Below are positions 57,151 to 64,000 of a stretch of DNA of 64,000 bases, piece after piece. The notes beneath the pieces are model-generated. The model did no database searches. It was not told the origin of the DNA and saw nothing but the letters and a program-made list of their open reading frames with translations. The stretch lies in contig CAZMLE010000002.1 in assembly GCA_964567045.1 (NCBI GenBank), positions 1 to 64,000 of the forward strand. Direction: 5' to 3'. Both the position numbers and the translations under genes were made by a program. The stretch comes from JAFNGF01 sp964567045 (GTDB taxonomy: Bacteria > Planctomycetota > Phycisphaerae > Sedimentisphaerales > Anaerobacaceae). Numbering within the stretch: position 1 is the stretch's first letter; every line of letters begins with the position of its first letter.

Positions 57151-57738
57151 CTAACGGCCTTGTTTTACAGCTTCTATTATCAGTTTAGAATCTTTCCGTG
57201 TCTCTCTATTTGCCAATTCGGCACACACACTGACGTTCCACTCTTGTCGCAAAATTTTCCCAAAGCCAACTTCTCTTAATCTACGTTCAAGTTCTTCCGC
57301 ATTATATAAATACTGATGCCCCCACTCCCTAAAACATACGTTTAACATCTCAGCTCGCGTTTGTATCCACTGGTAGTTATATGTCTCGATCCAGTCTTGG
57401 TCTTTCCAAGATGCCGATACATATTTTTTGACGAGATAATCTAGATCTGGTGTGGCAATCCTTAAAATTCCTCCTGGTTTCAAGACTCGATAAAATTCTT
57501 TGAACATATTCTGTGCGTGCTTAATTCCGATATGTTCAATAAAGTGCTCACTGTAAATAAAATCTACCGTATTATCATAAAACCAGAGCGGTTTCGCCAG
57601 ATCATGAAAGATATCAGCTTTGGAAGAATCAATATCCACATTTATCCATCCGTCAAAGTAATTTTCCCCACACCCTACATGAAGTTTTATATCTGGGCGA
57701 TTTCGTTCTTTGCGTTTTTTATACCAATTTAGTATCAT
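57151..57738 (-). CDS. Class I SAM-dependent methyltransferase
   Basis: A 195-residue methyltransferase with the SAM site LHVGCGENYFDGWINVDID, then DFIYSEHFIEHIG and FYRVLKPGGILRIATPD. It resembles methyltransferases that act on polysaccharides. The upstream acetyltransferase gene overlaps its start by 20 bases. Confidence 0.9.
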   Translation of the reverse strand: MILNWYKKRKERNRPDIKLHVGCGENYFDGWINVDIDSSKADIFHDLAKPLWFYDNTVDFIYSEHFIEHIGIKHAQNMFKEFYRVLKPGGILRIATPDLDYLVKKYVSASWKDQDWIETYNYQWIQTRAEMLNVCFREWGHQYLYNAEELERRLREVGFGKILRQEWNVSVCAELANRETRKDSKLIIEAVKQGR

Positions 57739-58381
57739 AAAAATCTTTATTAAGAAAATTTGAAAACTGATCCGTCCCCAGCCTATTTTGCTTAGGCGCG
57801 ATCATTCTTGCCTGGCGTATAAACTCAACAACATTTTCAGAAACCAGTTGAGGAACTATTTTTTTTATCTCCTCATCATCCCAATTCCACCATGCAATTT
57901 GAAGAAGGTCTGAAATTTGAGTTTGTGTGAATCTATATCGAATAATTCTTGCTGGATGTCCGCCGACTATCGCATACGGCGGCACGTCTTTGGTCACAAA
58001 AGATTCTTGCGCTATAACAGCCCCATCCCCGATTGTCACACCCTGCATTATACTTACATTCGTCGCAATCCACACGTCATTTCCAACAATTATTGGGTCA
58101 TGAGGAGGCAGGCAATTTAGGGGCACATCCATTTTCCACCTTTCACGAAATGGATACGTCGTAACCCAGTTTACCATATGCTTGCCGCGGAAGATGAACT
58201 TCAGTCCAGGAGAAATAGAACAAAAACTGCCTATCTTACTGCCTTGGGCCAATTGGTTTACCAAGGGCACAGGCCCCACCATTTCCGGCTCAGGACCATA
58301 AGTATGTCTACCACGAGGGACATGAATTATTTCATCTGACTTACATTTAAAGGACTTATTTTTCTTTAAGAAACTGAGCAT
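57719..58381 (-). CDS. CatB-related O-acetyltransferase
   Basis: A 220-residue hexapeptide acetyltransferase of the CatB/xenobiotic type. IIVGNDVWIATNVSIMQGVT, IGDGAVIAQESFVTKDVPPY and AIVGGHPARIIRYRF give the family. AGGAAG precedes the ATG. It probably O-acetylates a glycan sugar in this cluster. Confidence 0.92.
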   Translation of the reverse strand: MLSFLKKNKSFKCKSDEIIHVPRGRHTYGPEPEMVGPVPLVNQLAQGSKIGSFCSISPGLKFIFRGKHMVNWVTTYPFRERWKMDVPLNCLPPHDPIIVGNDVWIATNVSIMQGVTIGDGAVIAQESFVTKDVPPYAIVGGHPARIIRYRFTQTQISDLLQIAWWNWDDEEIKKIVPQLVSENVVEFIRQARMIAPKQNRLGTDQFSNFLNKDFYDTKLV

Positions 58382-58394
58382 TTTAAAAAGCTTC

Positions 58395-59330
58395 CTATAT
58401 TACAATTTCCCCCAAAGGCTCTGGCATCTGCCAATTCGGATTTTGGTCTTTTGTTTTATTTAGCAGGAAACTTTGTCCAAGTCCTACATAAAGTTGCAGA
58501 TCAAACGGCCAATATTTAATAGCGCGTTTATACAAAGTGATCGCCGCGCATCGCTTTGCCTGACGGCGACATGCTTCGGCGACTTTGCGACTTGCATGGC
58601 TGAGCTTACGTCTGGCGGTTTTAGCTGGAACTATCTTGTCGCCACCCAGCCGAAAATAAAATCTTTCTAAAACCAGAATCCTGGTCGGCTGGACTCCTAC
58701 TTGAGCTGAAAGATTTGATTTATGTTCTGTTTTGATCGCCTCCACACCCTCAACAAACAAAAATTGTGTGCGCGTTGACAATCTTAAAAAGAAGTCGCCA
58801 TCCTCATAAGATCTTGCCAGCGACTCGTCGAAAAATATGTTTTTCAAAGCCAACCGGCGAATTACTGCTGCGGAGGTCCAGACAAACCCGTGCTCAAATA
58901 AATCAAATGTTACCCAGCCGCTCTTGCCCTCGGGCTTCTTGTAGGATTTTATCCGTCGGCCGTCTGGGTGCACCACGGTAATAGGACTGTACGCAACGCC
59001 GAACTGGGCCTTTTCCTCTAAATGCGAAAGCATCACTTCAAGATAATTTTCAGGCCACAGGTCGTCGTGGTCCAAAAAAGCGACGTACCGGCCCGTTGCG
59101 TTGCGCAGTCCGTAGTTGCGGGCACTTGCCGGGCCGGCATTCGTTTTGTAGAAATACCTAATTCGTCTGTCCTCCATGGCCCCAACGACTGAACGCGTAT
59201 CATCTGCTGACCCATCATCCACAACAATGACTTCCAGGTTCGGCTCGGTCTGGGCCAAAACGCTGGAAATGGCTTCCTTGACCATGCCACTGCGGTTATA
59301 AGTTGGAATGATTACGCTTGTCTTTGGCAT
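58395..59330 (-). CDS. GT2-family glycosyltransferase
   Basis: A 311-residue GT-A enzyme. The chosen ATG at 59330 gives the canonical start PKTSVIIPTYNRSGMVKEAI. VVDDGSADDTRS and VAFLDHDDLWPENYL are the nucleotide and metal motifs. AAGGTG lies a few bases upstream. A GTG six codons earlier is also possible. It is between the acetyltransferase and a GT4 gene. Confidence 0.93.
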   Translation of the reverse strand: MPKTSVIIPTYNRSGMVKEAISSVLAQTEPNLEVIVVDDGSADDTRSVVGAMEDRRIRYFYKTNAGPASARNYGLRNATGRYVAFLDHDDLWPENYLEVMLSHLEEKAQFGVAYSPITVVHPDGRRIKSYKKPEGKSGWVTFDLFEHGFVWTSAAVIRRLALKNIFFDESLARSYEDGDFFLRLSTRTQFLFVEGVEAIKTEHKSNLSAQVGVQPTRILVLERFYFRLGGDKIVPAKTARRKLSHASRKVAEACRRQAKRCAAITLYKRAIKYWPFDLQLYVGLGQSFLLNKTKDQNPNWQMPEPLGEIVI

Positions 59331-59358
59331 CAACGTCACCTTCGGCACAGAATGCCTG

Positions 59359-60510
59359 CTAACAACTTTCTAAGGCAGCCGCAAACTCCCTCTCGTAAAG
59401 ATCCTCCAGCTTTTTCCTAACTACGTGGTGGGAATAAGTGCGGCGAACCCTATCCCGTGCCTTCTCGATGACCTCTGCGAGCTCTTCGCCGGGCATCTTG
59501 GCGACTCTAAGCATCATCTCTGCAAGCGCCTCCGGATCTCCCGGCGGCACTAAGAACCCAACTGCCTGGCCGTTGATTACCTCCGGAATCCCTCCGACCT
59601 GCGTAGCCACGCAAGGAACTCCTGCCGCCATAGCTTCCAGCAGGACCCTCGGCATACCCTCTGACCCGATCGAAGGCAAAACAAAGGCATCTATCGCTCT
59701 TAATAGCTCAGGAATATGGTCTCTTTGGCCTAAGAAATGCACCGACTGACTGATGCCTGCTGGTGCTACCTGCTGTTGCACATCTTCTTTCAAAGGACCT
59801 TCGCCGACGAGCACTAAGTGTGCAGATGGAACTTCGTTCTTAACCTTTTTAAAAGCTGAAATAAGAAAATTATGGCCTTTGTACGGGCCGAATCTGGCTA
59901 TTGTGCCAAAAACAAACGCATCAGAGGGCAGCCCTAACATCTGCTTTGCGTCCTCTTTGGCGGTTGATACATCAGCGAAGCGTTCGTAGTCAATGGAATT
60001 CTCCAGAAGAAACAGTCTGTCAGCCGACAAAAACCAATTACTGCTCAGCACATCTTCTTTGACGCTGACTGCAACAGGAACAATTTTGTTAATCCTCCTG
60101 AACAACAGCAAATTCATCAACCTTCTTCTAAAATTCCTGGTTCTACCTAATCCGTGCACATGCGCAATAACCACTGGTGTGTGTGCAAATATTGCTGCCA
60201 TGGTGCCATACACAGTGGATTTGTGACCATGGCAGTGAATAATGTTAATATTGTGTTTTTTAAGAACTCTGATCAACCTTAGTAAAATTGATGAACAGAA
60301 TGTTCTGATTCGCTTTGAATTGCAAAGGTAAAAAACCTCATATCCCACCCCCTCTTTCAAATTCCTGCCGACGCCATCACTGCTAAGATAAACAAATATT
60401 ACGTTAAAACGTTCCTTATCCAATCCCAGAACAAGGTCATTCACTGAAGTCACATTACCACCGTATCTCGGCCACAATAAGCACAAGTTAATCTTGTTGT
60501 TTTTCAGCAC
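59359..60510 (-). CDS. GT4-family glycosyltransferase
   Basis: A 383-residue GT-B glycosyltransferase. GTIARFGPYKGHNFLISAFK, then FVLPSIGSEGMPRVLLEAMA (EX7E-type) and GVPCVATQVGGIPEVI are typical of GT4. It is the first gene of the minus-strand polysaccharide run, with a GTG start. Its donor and acceptor are unknown. Confidence 0.93.
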   Translation of the reverse strand: MLKNNKINLCLLWPRYGGNVTSVNDLVLGLDKERFNVIFVYLSSDGVGRNLKEGVGYEVFYLCNSKRIRTFCSSILLRLIRVLKKHNINIIHCHGHKSTVYGTMAAIFAHTPVVIAHVHGLGRTRNFRRRLMNLLLFRRINKIVPVAVSVKEDVLSSNWFLSADRLFLLENSIDYERFADVSTAKEDAKQMLGLPSDAFVFGTIARFGPYKGHNFLISAFKKVKNEVPSAHLVLVGEGPLKEDVQQQVAPAGISQSVHFLGQRDHIPELLRAIDAFVLPSIGSEGMPRVLLEAMAAGVPCVATQVGGIPEVINGQAVGFLVPPGDPEALAEMMLRVAKMPGEELAEVIEKARDRVRRTYSHHVVRKKLEDLYEREFAAALESC

Positions 60511-60764
60511 AAGTCTCCAACCCTGTCTTCATCTGGCTGCCTTTTTCAGACAACCAGCGAACCTCATTTATGCTATCCATTATCCTGTCATAAGTAAAGA
60601 TGATTGGATGGGGCGTACTATGGATGGTACGCGTAACGAGACTCTTTTCGGAGGCTACGGATGGGTGCATCAGTCTTGCAATGCTTCTGCATTTTTGCCA
60701 GACCCTCGCGTGCAGCGAACTGAACTCCACAAATTGGCTGCGGACTTTCCTGGAACTACCCAAA

Positions 60765-60794
60765 CGGGTGGGCGAACAGACTGGACAGGCAGCG
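60765..60794 (-). pseudogene. Sulfatase active-site fragment
   Basis: Thirty bases identical but for one to the sulfatase gene at 13867-13896. They encode the CxPxR formylglycine motif (CPVCSPTR). Similarity does not extend far on either side, so it is a decayed remnant of a sulfatase. Confidence 0.5.
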
Positions 60795-60849
60795 TTCCCG
60801 CCCAATTTTCAATTGTCAATTTACAATTTTCAATTTTGACCGGTAACCT

Positions 60850-61010
60850 GATTACCATTGACGGCAAAAACATCCGCCGAAGCATCGACCGGGCCAGTGG
60901 TAAATCAGAAGGACATCGCCCAGAAGGTTTTGGATAAGGGCGGCCAGTATGTGCTGGCGGTCAAGGCCAATCAAGGGACGGTCAGGATAAGTGCCGGCCG
61001 CCCGCGATAG
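60850..61010 (+). pseudogene. ISAs1-family transposase relic
   Basis: Two frames carry ISAs1 hallmarks: ITIDGKNIRRSIDRASGK, then, after an internal loss and a frame change, NQKDIAQKVLDKGGQYVLAV and KANQGT. The middle of the protein and both ends are missing. No terminal repeats were identified. The rest of the 60511-61287 spacer holds nothing I recognise apart from an AATTGTCAATTTACAATTTT sequence at 60806. Confidence 0.75.
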
Positions 61011-61287
61011 GCGTTCAAAGAGGTGGTCGCCGATCTTTTCGACATTGTCAACCAAGTCAATAAATATCAGGTCTGCTTCGGCTTTTCCGCGATCGGCAGA
61101 TGAGACGGCATATTCAAGCCCAGGTGCTGCAACAGTATACGCTGGTGGCCGGTCGGCTGCCAGATACACCGCCGGGGAATCTTGTATGCTACGACAGCAG
61201 GGACAAAGCCTTTGAGGCGGGCAAAAAGCCCCGCAGGTGGTGCAAACCTTAAAGACTCGCTAAGATGGGAACCATTTACAAGCAATT

Positions 61288-61848
61288 ATGGCTCTAATCA
61301 CAATCATAGTTATTGCAGTGGGCCTATCAATGGATGCCTTTGCGGTCTCGATTGTCAGCGGGGCTGCATGTAAGCACCTAAAGATAAGACACGCGCTGCG
61401 AATGGCCGTATTCTTCGGCGGATTCCAGGCCTTTATGCCGCTTGTAGGTGCTCTGGCAGGCCTTACCGTAAAAGGATATATCGCAGGCTACGACCACTGG
61501 ATAGCGTTCGCCCTTTTGGCAGCGGTGGGTGGCAGGATGATTTACGAATCCTTTAAGCTCGCACCAGCCGGGGAAAATTTTGACCTGTCGAACATCTTTG
61601 TTCTGCTTGTTTTGTCTATTGCCACCAGTATTGACGCCCTAATGGTTGGCGTGACACTTCCGCTATTGAAAATTCCGATAGCGACAGCCGCGGCGATTAT
61701 CGGGGCAGTTACATTCGTCTTATCTGCGCTGGGCGTTTCCATCGGCAAGAAAACCGGGCACTTCTTTGAAAGCAAAATAGAAGCCATTGGCGGCCTGGCT
61801 CTTATCGGCCTGGGCGTAAAAATACTCCTTGAGCATCTACAGATGTGA
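61288..61848 (+). CDS. mntP: Manganese efflux pump MntP
   Basis: A 186-residue, six-helix membrane exporter that removes excess manganese. The two charged helices VGLSMDAFAVSIVSG and SIATSIDALMVGVTL have the conserved acidic residues, and the length fits. No Mn riboswitch was recognised upstream; the preceding region is a transposase relic. Confidence 0.93.
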   Translation: MALITIIVIAVGLSMDAFAVSIVSGAACKHLKIRHALRMAVFFGGFQAFMPLVGALAGLTVKGYIAGYDHWIAFALLAAVGGRMIYESFKLAPAGENFDLSNIFVLLVLSIATSIDALMVGVTLPLLKIPIATAAAIIGAVTFVLSALGVSIGKKTGHFFESKIEAIGGLALIGLGVKILLEHLQM

Positions 61849-61855
61849 TGCCCTG

Positions 61856-61883
61856 TTGAACTTGCGCGCGAAACCGGTATAAT
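61856..61883 (+). promoter_or_regulatory. Probable promoter of the DUF362 gene
   Basis: TTGAAC and TATAAT with a 16-base spacer, about 73 bases before the chosen ATG. Confidence 0.55.
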
Positions 61884-61955
61884 ATTCGCGTTATCCATCC
61901 ATCCGAATAGTTACAGGACGGCAGATAGAGCTGTTCGATGGCAGGTAATAATTTT

Positions 61956-63032
61956 ATGAGTTCCAAAGTATATTTTATCGAGGCTTCCATAAGTGACGGC
62001 GAAGACGCAATCTCGCAAAAGGCCCGCAGGTTATTCGAGGCTGGCGGCTTCGCAAGCTGCTTTAAGAAAAATGACTTCACGGCGGTCAAGATTCACATCG
62101 GCGAAAAAGGTAACAATACTCATGTAAAGGCCCCCTGCATCAAGGCCCTGGCAGAGGAACTATTGGCCCTGAAGACAAAACCGTTTTTAACCGACACCTG
62201 CACTTTGTATACGGGCGCAAGACACAACGCCATCGACCATAGTATCTTGGCGGCTGAGCACGGCTTCAGCCTGGACGGGCTGGGCATACCATTCATTGTA
62301 AGCGGCGGATTGTTCGGGACATCCGAAACGGCTGTGCAAATCAACGGCGAAGTTAATAAAGAAGTTTTCATCGCCTCTGATATCGTCCGGTGCCAGTCAA
62401 TTCTTTCCGTCGCTCACGTTACCGGCCACTGCGCCGCCTGTCTTGGAGCCACGCTGAAAACGCTGGGCATGGGCTGTGCAAGCAAAAAAGGAAAGATGAA
62501 ACAACATGCAGCTCTGACACTCAGCATAGGCGATGATTGCAGACGCTGCGGCGAATGTCTTGAGCACTGCCCGGCTGATGCCATCACGCTTGACCGGGTA
62601 AAGGCGCACATCAAGCGGGACAAATGTATTAGCTGCGCAGAGTGCCTGGCGGTGTGCAGATTCGGGGCGGTGGAGTACAACTGGGGCCAGGAGTGCGAAA
62701 CGCTGCAAAAAAGTATAGCCGAATATGCCCTGGCCACGCTAAAGGGCAAAGAGAACCGAGCCGCCTTTTTCAACTATATAATGTCGGTTACGGCAGATTG
62801 CGACTGTATGGATAGACCCAATATGCGTAAAATAGTCAAGGATGTCGGCATAGCCGCTTCGACCGACCCGGTGGCTGTTGATAAGGCGGCGCTGGATTTG
62901 GTTGAAGCAAAAGCCGGTCGAAAACTGCCGGAATTATTGCGCAATGATAGACTTAGCCCTCGCTACCAGATCGAGCACGCCGAACGCATCGGCCTGGGAA
63001 GCGCCGACTATCAGGTTATTGAAGTCACTTAG
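61956..63032 (+). CDS. DUF362 protein with two 4Fe-4S clusters
   Basis: A 358-residue cytoplasmic protein with an N-terminal DUF362 domain (FTAVKIHIGEKGNNTHV, then FLTDTCTLYTGARHNA) and a ferredoxin-like insert with two CxxCxxCxxxC sets (DDCRRCGECLEHCP and DKCISCAECLAVCR). Such proteins are thought to be electron carriers or maturation factors; the target is unknown. Start could be six codons earlier at 61938. It is followed 28 bases later by the S24 regulator, on the same strand. Confidence 0.88.
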   Translation: MSSKVYFIEASISDGEDAISQKARRLFEAGGFASCFKKNDFTAVKIHIGEKGNNTHVKAPCIKALAEELLALKTKPFLTDTCTLYTGARHNAIDHSILAAEHGFSLDGLGIPFIVSGGLFGTSETAVQINGEVNKEVFIASDIVRCQSILSVAHVTGHCAACLGATLKTLGMGCASKKGKMKQHAALTLSIGDDCRRCGECLEHCPADAITLDRVKAHIKRDKCISCAECLAVCRFGAVEYNWGQECETLQKSIAEYALATLKGKENRAAFFNYIMSVTADCDCMDRPNMRKIVKDVGIAASTDPVAVDKAALDLVEAKAGRKLPELLRNDRLSPRYQIEHAERIGLGSADYQVIEVT

Positions 63033-63060
63033 CGGGCCTGGCAAATCCTGAGAGCTGCGT

Positions 63061-63837
63061 ATGTCGCTGGGACAAATAATAAGACAAAAGCGGGGACAAT
63101 TGGGTCTGACGCTGGATGAAGTCGGCAATCGGGTGGGTTTTTCCAAGCCGTATCTATCCACCATCGAGACCGGCAAGGTAAAAAATCCGCCCAGCGACGA
63201 GCTTCTGGCAAAGCTCGAAAAAATACTCGAGTTTGAGCCAGGGCTTTTGCTGCACATCGCTCATCTGGAACGGATGCCAACCGATATTCGCCAGGAATAC
63301 GAGTCGGCAGAAGCTGAGAAGCAGAAATGGCGACAGTTTGTCAAGAATCTCATTCATAAAAAAGCCGATGCCAGCCGGCTGAGCGAGCTGCTAGCCGAGA
63401 GCAATCTCGATATTGAGCAAGCTGAGGGGGCTTTAGCTGCCGGACGGCTGGTGCCCGTTATAAACAGAGTTGCAGCGGGTTATCCAACCGATTTTGACGA
63501 CCTGCATTACCCTGCGGGCGTGGCGGATGATTATGTTCGCTGCCCGGATTTGCACGACCCCAATGCCTTTGCCGTGCGGGTGGTGGGCGATTCGATGGAG
63601 CCCAAGTTCCAGGAAGGTGACATCGTGATTTTCTCGCCCGTCGCTGAAGTGCATAACGGGGACGATTGTTTTGTTCGTTTTGCGATGCCGCACGAGACGA
63701 CTTTTAAGCGAGTGTTTTTCGAGGCGGACAACAAAGTACGACTACAGCCGAGAAACGATAAATATTCCCCCACTATTGTTGATGGCAAACGCATTAATGG
63801 TCTCTACCGCGCCATCATAAAATACGAAAAGCTTTAG
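63061..63837 (+). CDS. XRE-type HTH regulator with LexA-like S24 peptidase domain
   Basis: A 258-residue repressor. The helix-turn-helix is at about 4-60 (TLDEVGNRVGFSKPYLSTIE). The C-terminal domain has the self-cleavage Ala-Gly (VAAGYP, ~139), the catalytic Ser178 in GDSMEP and Lys216 in TTFKRVFF. The domains match CI/LexA-like proteins that autocleave when RecA is activated. No phage genes or SOS operator were recognised nearby, so it may control the adjacent DUF362 gene or distant DNA-damage genes. Confidence 0.92.
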   Translation: MSLGQIIRQKRGQLGLTLDEVGNRVGFSKPYLSTIETGKVKNPPSDELLAKLEKILEFEPGLLLHIAHLERMPTDIRQEYESAEAEKQKWRQFVKNLIHKKADASRLSELLAESNLDIEQAEGALAAGRLVPVINRVAAGYPTDFDDLHYPAGVADDYVRCPDLHDPNAFAVRVVGDSMEPKFQEGDIVIFSPVAEVHNGDDCFVRFAMPHETTFKRVFFEADNKVRLQPRNDKYSPTIVDGKRINGLYRAIIKYEKL

Positions 63838-64000
63838 CAATTCTCAGCTTTAGCAGGTCTGGATGATTGCGGCCCACGGTGCCTCCGGGCTGCCTTGGAC
63901 CACCGCCGATAGAATTGGGCCACCTGCTTGGCCGCACTGCTGCACAAGGTATCCATAGCAGCTTCTGAGGCTGGCTTTGGACCTTGCTTCTTTTTCCTAT
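63834..64000 (-). CDS. Possible 3' end of a minus-strand gene
   Basis: A minus-strand frame is open from the right edge to a TAA at 63834-63836. It is basic at the start (RKKKQGPKPAS, then VAQFYRRWSKAARRH) and would converge on the S24 gene. With only ~55 codons and no start inside the window, it may be spurious. Confidence 0.25.
   Translation of the reverse strand, partial: RKKKQGPKPASEAAMDTLCSSAAKQVAQFYRRWSKAARRHRGPQSSRPAKAENC

Noticed and set aside
1..64000. tRNA, rRNA or riboswitch genes
   Set aside because: I scanned the intergenic regions by eye and recognised none. A covariance-model search would be decisive.

Overview
This window looks like a chromosomal segment from an uncultured planctomycete, most likely of the Phycisphaerae/Sedimentisphaerales type. 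The call rests on gene style, not on a marker gene: Tat-exported sulfatase, gamma-glutamyltransferase and Gfo/Idh/MocA proteins, a >2,000-residue secreted protein with dockerin-like, lamin-tail and CotH domains, FG-GAP proteins, and many small interspersed palindromes. No rRNA, tRNA, CRISPR array or phage genes were seen.

Layout. Positions 1-12460 (+) hold the 3' part of an RND efflux pump followed by a lipid A L-Ara4N (arn) operon: arnB, an extra GT39 glycosyltransferase, arnC, fused arnA, arnD, a truncated GT39 fragment, arnT and an HD-domain hydrolase. Positions 12660-18625 carry a sulfatase, a gamma-glutamyltransferase-like protein and an S9 prolyl oligopeptidase lipoprotein. At 19075 is a 19-residue lysine-rich mini-gene with a good Shine-Dalgarno and a terminator. 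Positions 19472-26570 (-) are a copper/silver-type efflux operon (TolC, CusB-like, YHS lipoprotein, CusA-like). Positions 26819-37140 are secreted or envelope proteins. Positions 37430-46313 mix housekeeping genes (coaX, an MnmE-like GTPase, mutS, an M48 protease) with small accessory modules (a nucleotidyltransferase pair, a GIY-YIG nuclease between palindromic repeats, an MNT/HEPN pair, a TIR/deoxyribosyltransferase-like protein). Positions 46564-60510 are a surface-polysaccharide cluster, almost all on the minus strand: gmd, fcl, FkbM methyltransferases, GT2 and GT4 glycosyltransferases, a sugar aminotransferase and acyltransferases, interrupted by plus-strand LPS-kinase-like genes. The end has an ISAs1 relic, mntP, a DUF362 ferredoxin-like protein and a LexA-like XRE/S24 regulator.

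How it fits together. The arn operon, the LPS-kinase-like double-domain protein and the polysaccharide cluster together imply an LPS-bearing outer membrane whose charge is tuned by aminoarabinose and phosphate. The tripartite metal pump and MntP export metals. The most unusual feature is a set of different short palindromes that sit in frame inside functional genes (arnA, arnT, the HD gene, tolC, the giant lamin-tail gene) or supply gene ends (arnT, sulfatase), much like Rickettsia palindromic elements.
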